Source: a virus. From it: a stretch of DNA of 64,000 bases. Below, piece by piece: positions 43,308-52,470 of the stretch (its first letter is position 1; every line of letters begins with the position of its first letter). A program made the position numbers and the translations under genes. The notes under the pieces are model-generated. The model made no database searches and was not told the origin of the DNA. It saw only the letters and a list, made by a program, of their open reading frames with translations. Location: the IMG/VR virus record IMGVR_UViG_3300031576_000018, positions 26,840-90,839 of that record, one strand, 5' to 3'.

Positions 43308-43592
43308 ATGTACATTATTCCCTATATGACCGTGATGGACTCTGGAAGAGGTTCGTTTTCTGGTTACAGTGGAACAAAATTTCTAGGCTCTTTGTCTGAT
43401 GTAAAAGATTGGATAAAGAGCAATTGTGGTGTCAATCACGCACTTGAGCTGATTAACAATAAAGGGGTTACTCAGGATATCTTACCCGTCTTTTACCAAA
43501 AGATGTCAGACAGTAGTTACAAAGCTAAGTTTAATTATCTGGATGAAGACAATGAAATTGTACTTTGGGAGAGTGACAAAGAAGATGAGTAG
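43308..43592 (+). CDS. unknown protein
   Basis: A 94-residue protein with an AGGAGG ribosome site. Gly/Ser-rich loop GRGSFSGYSGTKF and an acidic tail. No family recognised. Confidence 0.55.
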   Translation: MYIIPYMTVMDSGRGSFSGYSGTKFLGSLSDVKDWIKSNCGVNHALELINNKGVTQDILPVFYQKMSDSSYKAKFNYLDEDNEIVLWESDKEDE

Positions 43593-44076
43593 CGAGGAGC
43601 AGCGATTTAAGGTGATTTCTGATACTGTGGATTATATTCTACCCGGCTTTAATAAGATGCCAGAGATAACGATAGATAGTCTGGGTATTCCCTATGACTT
43701 AACACAATGTAGTCTAGAGGAGTTGGGTATGTTTTCTTCTTCTCTACGCTCTTTGGTATCTTATGCGGAAGGTAAGCGTAGTGAGATTTCTGTGAGAAAG
43801 TTGATTATAAAAGATACGATTGACCAGGAAGAGTCTTTTCACTTTAATAAGATTAGAGAAGAAAATTCCCAAGGTAAAAAGTGTATTTTAGGCGCCACCG
43901 AGTTAAAAGCAGCGGCAAGAGAAAAAGTACTGGACAATTACACACGGCTGACTATCTTAACAGGGCAGGGAAAGCTAATAGATGCTCGTGTTAACTCAGC
44001 CAATGAGACAATAAAAACGATCTCAAGAGAAATATCAAACAGGGCGTTACAGTTAGAATATGCGAAACTTAAATAG
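43585..44076 (+). CDS. unknown helical protein
   Basis: A 163-residue protein from ATG 43585, overlapping the preceding gene by eight bases; a longer frame from 43543 is not needed. Mostly helical with a likely coiled coil in its C-terminal half. It overlaps the RuvC-like gene, suggesting a recombination partner. Confidence 0.5.
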   Translation: MSSEEQRFKVISDTVDYILPGFNKMPEITIDSLGIPYDLTQCSLEELGMFSSSLRSLVSYAEGKRSEISVRKLIIKDTIDQEESFHFNKIREENSQGKKCILGATELKAAAREKVLDNYTRLTILTGQGKLIDARVNSANETIKTISREISNRALQLEYAKLK

Positions 44077-44770
44077 TGAAATTTCTATTTTAAAAATAGA
44101 CCCTAAAAAAATTAGAGCGTACACTGTTTTTCCTTGGACGCAAATATTGGATTACTTTGAGGAAGACGAAACGGTAACGACTCAATTTCCTTCTATTTTA
44201 GGATTAGATCCCAGCTTAACAAATTTGGGGTTTGCTTCTATAAGCAGTAAAAGTAAAACAGAAATCTCTATCCCAGAGGTTGGAACAATCTCTCTAAAGT
44301 CTAAAAGTACAGATAGACTAAAGCATTTTGTGTCAATACTGCCTTACCTATTATTAAAATATATGCCGAATGTCGTTGTAGTTGAGGACTATGCTTATGG
44401 TGCTAGTAATAAATCGCATCAAATTGGTGAATTAGGTGGCTTGGTTAGATTGGTGATTGCTGAGTATTCGGAAGTAATTAATCAGTTTTGTTTAAGCATA
44501 TTCTTGTCTCCAACACAGGTAAAAAAGTTTGCCACTGGGGTAGGTAACTCTAAAAAGAATATTATGTTGATGCACATGTTTAAACAGTTCGGTATTGAGT
44601 TAAAAGATGACAATCAGGCAGACGCTTTTTATCTTGCAGCTATGGGAAGTTTAAAGACGTACAAGAGTTTGTTAGGACATAAGTTAAAAGATCTGGAATT
44701 AACAGAGAGTCAGCAGAAGATAATTTCAGACCTCAGATTTAATAAACAAGAGGAACCCGTAAGCATATGA
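44060..44770 (+). CDS. ruvC: RuvC-like Holliday junction resolvase
   Basis: A 236-residue RNase H-fold nuclease. ILGLDPSLTNLGFA carries Asp50, VVVVEDYAYG carries Glu109, and KDDNQADAFYLA carries the C-terminal Asp pair (184, 188), the RuvC catalytic arrangement. It is longer than host RuvC (about 170) through N- and C-terminal extensions. It would cut junctions during late recombination or before packaging. Confidence 0.8.
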   Translation: MRNLNSEISILKIDPKKIRAYTVFPWTQILDYFEEDETVTTQFPSILGLDPSLTNLGFASISSKSKTEISIPEVGTISLKSKSTDRLKHFVSILPYLLLKYMPNVVVVEDYAYGASNKSHQIGELGGLVRLVIAEYSEVINQFCLSIFLSPTQVKKFATGVGNSKKNIMLMHMFKQFGIELKDDNQADAFYLAAMGSLKTYKSLLGHKLKDLELTESQQKIISDLRFNKQEEPVSI

Positions 44771-45183
44771 CAATCTATAAATTTCTTGACGTGACTGATC
44801 AAGAGTTAGTTTCTCAGGTTCCCCTCTTCTTTGAAGAACAAAGACCTATATTCGTGTTGGACGCCGCAGGCGTAGAAAGAATTATTAAGGACTTTGATAG
44901 TCCTGTTCATTACCGTAAGAATAGCTTTTTTATCAAACCATACCCACTGGTGGAGAAGTACAACCTTCTAATATTTCCCTATCAGGACAATAACAACAAT
45001 TTGATTAGACGAGTTACAAAGCTGTTTAATAGAGCATACGCAGGGTGTATGGTGGTTATCTTTGGCTATAAAGAAGACGTGATAGAAACGTCAAGACTCG
45101 TTAAAGATTATTGTGACCCCATCTCTTGTGTGTTTAACGTTGATAAATCTATTTGGACGGGTGTTAAACTAGATGGACTTTAA
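44767..45183 (+). CDS. unknown protein paired with the TIM-barrel-like gene
   Basis: A 138-residue alpha/beta protein with four- and eleven-base overlaps to its neighbours. No motif recognised. The tight coupling to the 497-residue protein suggests a partner. Confidence 0.5.
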   Translation: MTIYKFLDVTDQELVSQVPLFFEEQRPIFVLDAAGVERIIKDFDSPVHYRKNSFFIKPYPLVEKYNLLIFPYQDNNNNLIRRVTKLFNRAYAGCMVVIFGYKEDVIETSRLVKDYCDPISCVFNVDKSIWTGVKLDGL

Positions 45184-46666
45184 CCGCAATTGGTCACGTA
45201 TGAAAACCTGTCTTGACCCTATTTATGGAAAGTTGATTCTTTTTTCAGGAGTAGACCAGGAGAAAGATCAAGACCTTTTACGTTCCATGGAAGTAGAAGA
45301 CGTGATGCTGTCTTACTACCACCTAAGAAAACGCGGTAAGAAATCACTAGAGAAAACATTTGCCAACTTTAGAATTATCGGACTTTATAGTGGTATCCAA
45401 ACCTATCACAACGGGTTAAAGCGTTCTGGTGGAGCTGGGCTACAAGAAGAGCTAGAAGCCTATTGTAGAGACTATATTGAGTTTTGTGATCTCTGGGCTA
45501 ATCAACTATCCTTTGTTATTAGTACAGATGCAGAGGACCTGGTAGGAGCAGAGTTTAATGACGCTGTGTGTGAAGAACTCCGTGATAGAGAAGTAAGAGC
45601 CTATCCAGTCATAACCTATGGCAATATCGAACACAATCTCAAAGTAGGAAAGCTAAAGTGTAAAGAGGTTTGCTTTGCAGGAGAATTGGTAAAAGGCTTC
45701 ACCATAGACAGTAAAGAAATCATAGACTTCTGCGTTCGCAATAAGATTATTACCCATGCTTTAGCAGCTAAAGACGCAATGGCAGCTTCCTCTGCCAATC
45801 TGTTTTCTATCGACACAGGAGCCTGGTTAAACGCAGTCAAGTATGGAACGACTTATATCTTTAAAGGCGGAGCCTTACGAACATACGATAAAAACTCTAA
45901 ATCTATTCGCACTTTATCCAAGAAAGAGTATATGGACGCAGGAATAGACTGGAGAGGGGTTGAGTTAGAAAAACGTAAAGAAGTTTCCCAGATTAATATC
46001 TTAGCTTGGAGAAGGTACAAAGAGCATGTAGCTCAAGATATTTCCCAAGCCTACTGGCTTTCTAATTATGAAAAGGCAGAAGCTGCAGATTACTTTAGAC
46101 AACGCAACGGGCTAAGCCATACTCAGGAAGACATGACGAAGCAGTTACAAGATATGGCTCGTTCTCCAGATAACTACCGTCCTCATGTGATTAGTAACCA
46201 GAGAGATATTATTCAACTTCTTAGCCCTCAAGTGACAGAACCTTTAAAGTGTAATACCTGTGACATACAAAGAAGCTGTGCTCATTTTAAACCTAACATG
46301 GCCTGTTATTACAACACAATGGTAGCCATTAATGGTCTTGACGATGCGAAAACAGTAACAGGTCTTATGTTGTCTGTACAGGCCAATCGAATAAATCGCT
46401 TTGCCAACTTTGAAGCCCAGAGAGGTGGTAGCCCAGATCCTCAAATTGCTAAAGAGATGAGAGAGTTTAGACAAATGAGTAAAGGTTATACCGATATCGT
46501 AGAAGCAGCAAAACCCCAGTTTGGAGATTTACCTGCAGCTACTGTAACCGAAGAAGGTAAAAAGGGTGGAGATAGAGTGATGAACGCTATTTTCTCAGAA
46601 GTTGTAGAAGAGGGTGATGAAGAGGGAGAACAAATTACAGAGGAGATGAATAGTTATGGACCCTAA
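45173..46666 (+). CDS. TIM-barrel TGT/DpdA-like protein with four-Cys motif
   Basis: A 497-residue protein. Residues 70-225 recall DpdA and other tRNA-guanine transglycosylase relatives: GLYSGIQTYHNG where those have an SGAFS-type strand, EAYCRDYIEFCDLW, YPVITYGNIEHNL where those have PVFHYG, CFAGEL for the LGG strand, and NLFSIDTGAWLNAVKYG for the SVDSTSW-type strand. A C-terminal CNTCDIQRSCAHFKPNMAC (360-378) gives CX2CX5CX8C, a zinc or Fe-S site. The last 40 residues are acidic. No other deazaguanine gene is in view, so an enzyme role is uncertain. Confidence 0.4.
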   Translation: MDFNRNWSRMKTCLDPIYGKLILFSGVDQEKDQDLLRSMEVEDVMLSYYHLRKRGKKSLEKTFANFRIIGLYSGIQTYHNGLKRSGGAGLQEELEAYCRDYIEFCDLWANQLSFVISTDAEDLVGAEFNDAVCEELRDREVRAYPVITYGNIEHNLKVGKLKCKEVCFAGELVKGFTIDSKEIIDFCVRNKIITHALAAKDAMAASSANLFSIDTGAWLNAVKYGTTYIFKGGALRTYDKNSKSIRTLSKKEYMDAGIDWRGVELEKRKEVSQINILAWRRYKEHVAQDISQAYWLSNYEKAEAADYFRQRNGLSHTQEDMTKQLQDMARSPDNYRPHVISNQRDIIQLLSPQVTEPLKCNTCDIQRSCAHFKPNMACYYNTMVAINGLDDAKTVTGLMLSVQANRINRFANFEAQRGGSPDPQIAKEMREFRQMSKGYTDIVEAAKPQFGDLPAATVTEEGKKGGDRVMNAIFSEVVEEGDEEGEQITEEMNSYGP

Positions 46667-46949
46667 ACATATCGTAACTGCTGTTACTCTGTATAAGGAA
46701 ATTATTAACAAAATTCTCATACATGGAGAATTTAGTATTTACCCGTTTACTGTGCGCTTTAAAGACGGCTACTTTGTGGTTAGTAGAGTTTTGTACACTG
46801 ACAGACTGGCTGGAAATAAAATTGACTCGTCAACTTGTTCTCCTTTTGAGTTTAAAAGTGAGTTCATAGAACAATTTTTAATACCAATAATAGCTGAGCG
46901 AGAGTTAGAGATGTTAAAAGCGGGTGTATTTAACCAGCTCGATAGTTAG
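46656..46949 (+). CDS. unknown protein
   Basis: A 97-residue protein overlapping the preceding gene by eleven bases. No motif recognised. Confidence 0.5.
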   Translation: MDPKHIVTAVTLYKEIINKILIHGEFSIYPFTVRFKDGYFVVSRVLYTDRLAGNKIDSSTCSPFEFKSEFIEQFLIPIIAERELEMLKAGVFNQLDS

Positions 46950-46961
46950 GAATAGTTCGTA

Positions 46962-47723
46962 GTGGAGAATAAGGGGTTTAAAGTAGTCTCTGGTAAAATC
47001 AATATTCCAGATTCTCTTACCATTCACTATATCAACCCCGGTGTTAAATCAACAGTTGTTTCCAAGTACACACTAAAGCATAAAGAGGAAAAGGAAGTTC
47101 CCAGACACGCAGGGCGGCAGACATTAGACCCTGAGAAAGTGTATAAAGCCTTACTTAAGGGAAAGAATAATAAAGTCTCTGGAACCTTTCTCAACATATT
47201 TAAAAAATTTAAAAAAGTGCCTACACATAAAATTAGTAAGTCTGTCTTCTTTGAAAAGATTTATGCGTTACCTACTGTCTTGTGCAGTAAGTGTTCATAC
47301 AAAAGTGATTGTCCTTATTACAACGAAGAGTTTGCCTGTAGCTTTGCAACCTCGCCTTTATTTCTTCCAAGAGATTTACGCTTTACTGAGCGTTGGATAT
47401 TAATGTATATGAACAGGCAATTATGGACAACAGCCGTATTCACAAATAGAGCCTCATTTCTAGACAATTTCGTTATATTCTACGCTACCTATATTTTAGC
47501 TCGTATTCAAGCAGATAAAGAGCTACCAGATGCGAAGATAAAGAAGTACAAAGGTAAAAAATATCAGGAAAGTAAGTACAGAGTTTCTTTACAGGAAGGG
47601 AAGATAAACATAGGGAATAAGTACAGTAACCAGAGTAACTATTTTATAAAAACAAAACTCGATAAACGAGAAAACAGAAAATCATTATTAGGATTCAAAT
47701 CAGGAGAAAAACATGCGCAATGA
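46962..47723 (+). CDS. four-Cys (CX2CX5CX8C) protein
   Basis: A 253-residue basic protein with a GTG start. CSKCSYKSDCPYYNEEFAC (108-126) has exactly the cysteine spacing of residues 360-378 of the TIM-barrel-like protein two genes upstream. The CxxCxYxxxC part also resembles the Fe-S clusters of Cas4/AddB nucleases, but no nuclease motif is visible. A helical stretch (FVIFYATYILARIQA) follows at a similar distance in both. Likely a functional partner. Confidence 0.5.
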   Translation: MENKGFKVVSGKINIPDSLTIHYINPGVKSTVVSKYTLKHKEEKEVPRHAGRQTLDPEKVYKALLKGKNNKVSGTFLNIFKKFKKVPTHKISKSVFFEKIYALPTVLCSKCSYKSDCPYYNEEFACSFATSPLFLPRDLRFTERWILMYMNRQLWTTAVFTNRASFLDNFVIFYATYILARIQADKELPDAKIKKYKGKKYQESKYRVSLQEGKINIGNKYSNQSNYFIKTKLDKRENRKSLLGFKSGEKHAQ

Positions 47724-48021
47724 AAAGTTAGTTCAGTTCCACAGTTCACATTTATTAGCAGACATCCACATTAGACCACTGGGAAAGATTAGACAAGTTG
47801 TTTTACGTTTTATCACCGGGAGCTACCTAGGGTCAGAGATAGAAACAGTAGAGGAAATAGACGACCCAGAGTTATCAGAGCAAATTGTTATTGAATCTTA
47901 CAGCACACCTTCAGAAGCCTTTAACCGTTTAGCAGAACTAATAAAGCAATTCGACTTGGTTATTATAACCACACCTTCTTTCTGGCGGTCACCTTATGAC
48001 GGTGGTAACTCAGGCGATTAG
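47713..48021 (+). CDS. unknown protein
   Basis: A 102-residue alpha/beta protein overlapping the preceding gene. Last gene before a weak terminator and promoter D. No family recognised. Confidence 0.5.
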   Translation: MRNEKLVQFHSSHLLADIHIRPLGKIRQVVLRFITGSYLGSEIETVEEIDDPELSEQIVIESYSTPSEAFNRLAELIKQFDLVIITTPSFWRSPYDGGNSGD

Positions 48022-48032
48022 CTGAGCTTTTT
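48009..48032 (+). terminator. weak terminator-like hairpin
   Basis: CTCAG and CTGAG pair across an eight-base loop and are followed by CTTTTT. It overlaps the stop of the preceding gene and may end the long replication operon. Confidence 0.45.
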
Positions 48033-48049
48033 AGCGTAGAGAATTAAGT

Positions 48050-48089
48050 CATTTATTTTGTTTACAAAGTATACAAAATATGGTATAAT
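48050..48089 (+). promoter_or_regulatory. repeated early-type promoter D
   Basis: TTTACA at 48061-48066 and TATAAT at 48084-48089, 17-bp spacer, extended -10 TGG, upstream CATTTATTTTG as in the other copies. The spacer differs (AAGTATACAAAATATGG). A short hairpin AGGCAT-CCT-ATGCCT follows at 48100 without a T run. Confidence 0.85.
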
Positions 48090-48155
48090 AGTAGTATATG
48101 AGGCATCCTATGCCTTGCGTAAAAAACTGCTATAAAAATATAAGGAGATAAACAA

Positions 48156-49298
48156 ATGACTACATTAATTCAGAAAAAAAACTACAATAAACAACTTGGA
48201 AGATTGGGTTTAACAATCAACCCAGCTAAGTACGATATTTACATAACTCAAGATTGTATTTCACTTCTAGAAGTGGAACCAATCTTTAAAACACATTGGA
48301 ACGGCGATAGCCTTAAACAAGCTATTCCTGTAATGAATACAGTGTGTACAGTTATTAATTGGCTCTCTCCAAAATTTGAAACTCCAGAAACTGTACACTA
48401 TATGAGAAGAGAGAGAATAAGAAAGTTTAAGAAAGTAGACAAAGCAAACTATGAACCAGATCCCTTTAAAAGAGAAATGGTAGCTAAGTTAAGAAGTATT
48501 TTTGGACAGAAGGAAGAAAAGGCACAACAAGAAACATCTACCAATTCCCAATATGAGGAAATTGTAAGTGGGGGTGAACAGTTCAGAGCAACAAGAGCGG
48601 AAGTTCAAGTAGTTGTGCACGTTGGGTTTAAACAACTAGCGTTTGGTACAGACAAACCATATAAGTTAAACAACATACCCAACTTGTTTTGTGACCCAAG
48701 CAAAATGAATTTCCAGAACGTAGAAGGTAGTCCAGTAACTTACCTAAACGAAGATGGTAAGAATAAAGATTTAATTTGTAGCGAAACTGTAGAGAATGCA
48801 ATCGGTATAGGAACTTCTGACGCTTGGTTTGCGTTTAATCAATCTTTAGAGAGAGTTGCTATACAATCAGGTGTTGCTACTTACGAAGTATTAGAGAAGT
48901 TAAGAGAAAATTGGAAACAGTTAGGATTAGGTAAGAAGATAGGAGCAAAACCTAAGTTTCTTAATCCAGAGCAACTTTGGACATTAACCAACTTTTTAAA
49001 CTTTATATGTAACAATGTAGAAACTTTAAAAGAAGTTAAGAAAGATATTATTCTACTCACACGGTTTTACAATAAACCAAGCGTAGAAAGTGCCTTCGCA
49101 ATAAAAGAAGGTATTTCAGGTAACATTAGAGAAGATAAAGCTGTAAAGGAAGTCATTAACCTAGCGAAACAAGGTAAGCATATAACAGACATGCAAAGTA
49201 TGTTGTGTTGTATGAGAGTACAAGGCTTAATAGACGAGTTGTTAGAGTCCAAAGATAGCATGAATATATATATATATGATGAACTCTGTAAACTGTAA
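48156..49298 (+). CDS. unknown protein, single-gene operon
   Basis: A 380-residue soluble protein with an AAGGAG ribosome site, alone between promoter D and a terminator, so it is probably made in quantity. A charged segment near residues 115-140 may be a linker. No motif, TM segment or signal found. A run of AT dinucleotides near the end (49264-49277) encodes NIYIYD. Confidence 0.65.
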   Translation: MTTLIQKKNYNKQLGRLGLTINPAKYDIYITQDCISLLEVEPIFKTHWNGDSLKQAIPVMNTVCTVINWLSPKFETPETVHYMRRERIRKFKKVDKANYEPDPFKREMVAKLRSIFGQKEEKAQQETSTNSQYEEIVSGGEQFRATRAEVQVVVHVGFKQLAFGTDKPYKLNNIPNLFCDPSKMNFQNVEGSPVTYLNEDGKNKDLICSETVENAIGIGTSDAWFAFNQSLERVAIQSGVATYEVLEKLRENWKQLGLGKKIGAKPKFLNPEQLWTLTNFLNFICNNVETLKEVKKDIILLTRFYNKPSVESAFAIKEGISGNIREDKAVKEVINLAKQGKHITDMQSMLCCMRVQGLIDELLESKDSMNIYIYDELCKL

Positions 49299-49314
49299 CA
49301 AGGTATAATCCTTA

Positions 49315-49341
49315 GACTATCCGCAAGGGTAGTCTTTTTTT
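49315..49341 (+). terminator. intrinsic terminator
   Basis: GACTATCC/GGGTAGTC stem with one G-T pair, GCAA tetraloop and seven T, 16 bases after the stop of the 380-residue gene. Confidence 0.9.
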
Positions 49342-49377
49342 ATGGAAATTTTTAATAAACGGGAAGAGGTATTGTGA

Positions 49378-49632
49378 GTGAAGGTAAAAAGGACACACGG
49401 TTATGACGGGTATTGTTGGTGTGAGACACGGTTTACTTTATTTGGTAACGCCAATGAACAGGTTACTAAGGTAATAAACCCATACAGCACAACGGAGCTT
49501 AAATTTTCCATTATGTCCTCCACACCTCCAAGCTACCATTTAGAGCTTAAGGAATACTTTAATTCCAATAACTGGCAAGAAATAAGCAAAGTCCTAGACG
49601 ATATGTACCCGTCCAGAAAAGTAAGTTACTAA
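49378..49632 (+). CDS. small unknown protein
   Basis: An 84-residue protein with a GTG start after GAAGAGG. It contains a CWCETRF patch. No family recognised. It follows a terminator, so transcription must come by read-through or a promoter I cannot see. Confidence 0.45.
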   Translation: MKVKRTHGYDGYCWCETRFTLFGNANEQVTKVINPYSTTELKFSIMSSTPPSYHLELKEYFNSNNWQEISKVLDDMYPSRKVSY

Positions 49633-49651
49633 TTAAAGGAGAGAGTGAAAA

Positions 49652-50302
49652 ATGGAAATTAAAGAGAAGCCACAGGTAAAAGAAATTAAAATCCTCTGGA
49701 TTGAGGGAGACGACAGACAGCTAAAGTTAGAGAGTAGAGTATTTACACAGTACTTTGCTATTAATTGGGAATTGTCTCAAGTCCTCCAAAGGATGAGAAC
49801 AGATAAAACACAGGGCTACAACAAATGTAAACTTGAAGTAACTTTTGAAAATGGGCGTACGTTTGTCTTTCGTTATGATATTGGAGATTACGAGAAAGTA
49901 GATATTAGAGAATATTTGTTTGACTTGTGTATGCTTTATGCAGGTTTTAAAAAAACAAGAGGAGTTACAGAAGAAGAGTGGTTGGCAGAGCCATTAAATC
50001 AGAAATATGTAGAATTTCTACGAAACTATAATGTCGCTTGTAGTCAAATAGCCGCATGGTTAGAAGTAGAAACAATCACATACTGGTGTGAGCCTCAACG
50101 CATACCAAAGATGTTGAAACTTCTAGATGGCAACACCATTAATATTTTTGGTTGTTTGGGTAGAGAAGTTTGGGAGAGAGGAGATTTAGAACCACGCTTG
50201 GGTATGGACGCTTTAGTCTTTACTAACACTGAGAACGGCTACCAGCTCAAACAAATAAAAAAGTATGTAGATTTAGCAAACAGTTTAGTTAGTCTAGTTT
50301 AA
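49652..50302 (+). CDS. LPD25-like domain protein
   Basis: A 216-residue protein with ribosome site AAAGGAG. Residues 11-100 (IKILWIEGD, then GYNKCKLEVTFENG, then FRYDIGDYE) resemble the LPD25 domain found in large polyvalent phage and plasmid proteins, here on its own. Function of LPD25 is not known. Confidence 0.45.
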   Translation: MEIKEKPQVKEIKILWIEGDDRQLKLESRVFTQYFAINWELSQVLQRMRTDKTQGYNKCKLEVTFENGRTFVFRYDIGDYEKVDIREYLFDLCMLYAGFKKTRGVTEEEWLAEPLNQKYVEFLRNYNVACSQIAAWLEVETITYWCEPQRIPKMLKLLDGNTINIFGCLGREVWERGDLEPRLGMDALVFTNTENGYQLKQIKKYVDLANSLVSLV

Positions 50303-50316
50303 AAATAAAGTGGGAA

Positions 50317-50538
50317 GTGAGGAGTAAGTATTTGGAAGGTAGCGCTAACACGATTAACCTTTCCATGCCTGAAAGTATAGAATGCTATGAATTGGAATTA
50401 GAAAAGGCAATCCATAGACACGAAGGGCTTAAGAGTGGAGAAATACCAAGAGGTCATAGTTACTCTCTGACCTATGCCAAAAAGGATAGAAACGAATTAG
50501 AGAAAAAAGTAAAATTAGCCAAGATTATTTGGGGTTAA
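50317..50538 (+). CDS. small unknown protein
   Basis: A 73-residue charged helical protein. GTG 50317 or TTG 50332 (GAGGAG upstream) could be the start. No family recognised. Confidence 0.45.
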   Translation: MRSKYLEGSANTINLSMPESIECYELELEKAIHRHEGLKSGEIPRGHSYSLTYAKKDRNELEKKVKLAKIIWG

Positions 50539-50549
50539 GGAGAAAACAT

Positions 50550-50780
50550 ATGTTAGATACTAGGGAAGCTAGGCTGAAAGAGAAAGGCTTTGACGAATTT
50601 TGGCAACAAGAGTTTTCTGAACATTATTTCCAACTGACCGGAATAAGGTTTATAAAATCTCTAGTTAGTTGGGTAGCTATAGAAGAAAGATGCTTAGAGG
50701 GTAAAACCCCCGAGCAAGCCGCTCAATGGTCTGCCGAATTAAATTACACCTATAAGAAAGAAAGACGAGAAAAAAGGTAA
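50550..50780 (+). CDS. small unknown protein
   Basis: A 76-residue charged protein from ATG 50550 with an AAGGAG site; a longer frame from 50529 lacks one. It overlaps the next ATG by one base. No motif recognised. Confidence 0.5.
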   Translation: MLDTREARLKEKGFDEFWQQEFSEHYFQLTGIRFIKSLVSWVAIEERCLEGKTPEQAAQWSAELNYTYKKERREKR

Positions 50781-51826
50781 TGACAGAAGAAGTAGTTAAA
50801 GAAACCAAAGAAAGACAAAAGCTAACACCCAAGTTTGTAGAGGGATTAATTAGTCCTCTGGGCTATAAATTGGATCGAATACTAGCCTTATTAACGGGCG
50901 CTTACGATAAGCCGATCCCATTTAAAGCGGAAATGTTAGACAACACTACTATTCTGTGTTCAACAGAACAAGCGCCATCCCCACTTGAATTTGCGGATGA
51001 AAAAGACGTAGAACAGCTACCGTTCGTAGTCGGAGATGGGGGACTTATAACTCCCCGTACAATTCAATTAATTGACCCGTACTCAGAGAAGTTTAAACTA
51101 GCCAAGTCTTTAGCAGATGCCAATAGAAAAGAGCTGTACATAACGATTGAGGAGCAAAAGAAACAATTGGATATGTTGGGGGAAAGAGTTGTTTCTCAAT
51201 ATAAAGAACTCAACGAACGTGCTGAAGCTATGAAGAAGCAAGAGGAACGAGTTGTTGAATTAGAAACAACAATGGAAGAGACTATAGGAATACCTGTACC
51301 AGAACCTGTTCGAGATCTGAAGAAACAAGTTATTTCGCTAGAAGATAAGATTGTTGTTTTAGAGGAAGTGGAAGCAGAGTATAAACAACTGGTTTCCAAA
51401 CAGGCAGAAGAGATAAGAAGTCTTCTCCTGACAAATAAACTACAGGATGACCACGTTGAACAAAGTACCGAAGAAAAGAGACTGACCCAGAGGGTAAGAG
51501 AGATCGAGAGTTTATATGAAGACGCCAAGGAAGAACTTAGCGCAGTGGAAGAAGAAAACGGTAGACTTTCTGAGGAAATAGAGGAGTTAAAAGAGCAGTT
51601 AAGGGGTATTGTAATTTCTCCTCCAGATGCTTTAGGTAATGACCCACTACCGATAGACAGACCTCTAGTAGAGAGAATAAGTAAGTTTATCTCTTACGCT
51701 ATCAAAACCTTTCAGAGTAAGTTACCTAATGACCCTCATACCGATGTAGCTGTATATAAGTGTTTAGCTTTACAAAGTGATATTGAAATAATTGCAAGAG
51801 AACATCGACTAATTTTACCAAATTAG
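50780..51826 (+). CDS. coiled-coil protein
   Basis: A 348-residue protein. Residues about 115-275 are a long Glu/Lys/Leu-rich coiled coil (repeats such as LEEVEAEYKQLVSKQAEEIR). The N-terminal 100 residues and C-terminal 70 residues look globular. It may be a scaffold or structural adaptor; no family recognised. Confidence 0.55.
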   Translation: MTEEVVKETKERQKLTPKFVEGLISPLGYKLDRILALLTGAYDKPIPFKAEMLDNTTILCSTEQAPSPLEFADEKDVEQLPFVVGDGGLITPRTIQLIDPYSEKFKLAKSLADANRKELYITIEEQKKQLDMLGERVVSQYKELNERAEAMKKQEERVVELETTMEETIGIPVPEPVRDLKKQVISLEDKIVVLEEVEAEYKQLVSKQAEEIRSLLLTNKLQDDHVEQSTEEKRLTQRVREIESLYEDAKEELSAVEEENGRLSEEIEELKEQLRGIVISPPDALGNDPLPIDRPLVERISKFISYAIKTFQSKLPNDPHTDVAVYKCLALQSDIEIIAREHRLILPN

Positions 51827-51839
51827 ATATAATGCGGAT

Positions 51840-52103
51840 ATGCGTTTACCGACACAAAATGAAGAGCTATCTGACAAGCAAAAGTTTTATAAACTTTTAG
51901 TCACGACAATTAGTGATAACGTTTCTTATCAAGAGTTACCAAGGAACAAACAACTTAAAGTAGCCTGTTCAATTTGTGAGAATGTAGATAAAGAGTTTAA
52001 GCGTCTCTTTAGAGACTGGAAAAAACCACCAATAAATAAAAGATTATACCGAGGATTAAGCAGTGGACAAAGAAAAAGTAAGAGAAATGATAACGGCACA
52101 TAG
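51840..52103 (+). CDS. small unknown protein
   Basis: An 87-residue helical basic protein. TATAAT lies 7 bases upstream with a partial -35 (TCGACT) at 17 bp, so it might have its own promoter; the ribosome site is poor. No family recognised. Confidence 0.45.
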   Translation: MRLPTQNEELSDKQKFYKLLVTTISDNVSYQELPRNKQLKVACSICENVDKEFKRLFRDWKKPPINKRLYRGLSSGQRKSKRNDNGT

Positions 52104-52470
52104 CCAAGCGTATTTTCAAGTCATCCGAAAGTTAAGTGAGGACGAACTACGGATCGTCCTCACACACATTGTTAGCCAAACTCTACCTGTTGTGTTGTAC
52201 AGTAAGGACGCAAAGGATGTATCGAGAGGTATTTCCAATGTTCTAGCGACTAGCCTATTTTTCCGTGTCATTGACGATGAAAAGTTTGCACAGGTTCTTA
52301 AAAATCCAAATGAGAAAGTACAACCCAGTGATGAAGAAAAAGAAAGAATTAATGTTCTTACCTCACAGGTGGTACAATACTTAGATGTCGTCCTTAACCA
52401 ACCCCCACCGACTCCCTCAAAAATACATATTCCGACAAGTATTATTCAAGGGTCAACAAACAGGAACTAG
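52063..52470 (+). CDS. unknown helical protein
   Basis: A 135-residue helical protein with a GTG start inside the preceding gene. No motif recognised. Confidence 0.5.
   Translation: MDKEKVREMITAHSQAYFQVIRKLSEDELRIVLTHIVSQTLPVVLYSKDAKDVSRGISNVLATSLFFRVIDDEKFAQVLKNPNEKVQPSDEEKERINVLTSQVVQYLDVVLNQPPPTPSKIHIPTSIIQGSTNRN

Noticed and set aside
49262-49277. AT dinucleotide run as regulatory element
   Set aside because: It lies in coding sequence and encodes ordinary residues; short AT runs are common in this genome.
49304-49309. TATAAT just before the terminator at 49315
   Set aside because: No -35 at a usable distance and transcripts would start inside the terminator.
51827-51836. TATAAT before the 51840 gene as a firm promoter
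   Set aside because: The -35 TCGACT matches only in part and the region is inside a compact operon, so I mention it but do not list it.
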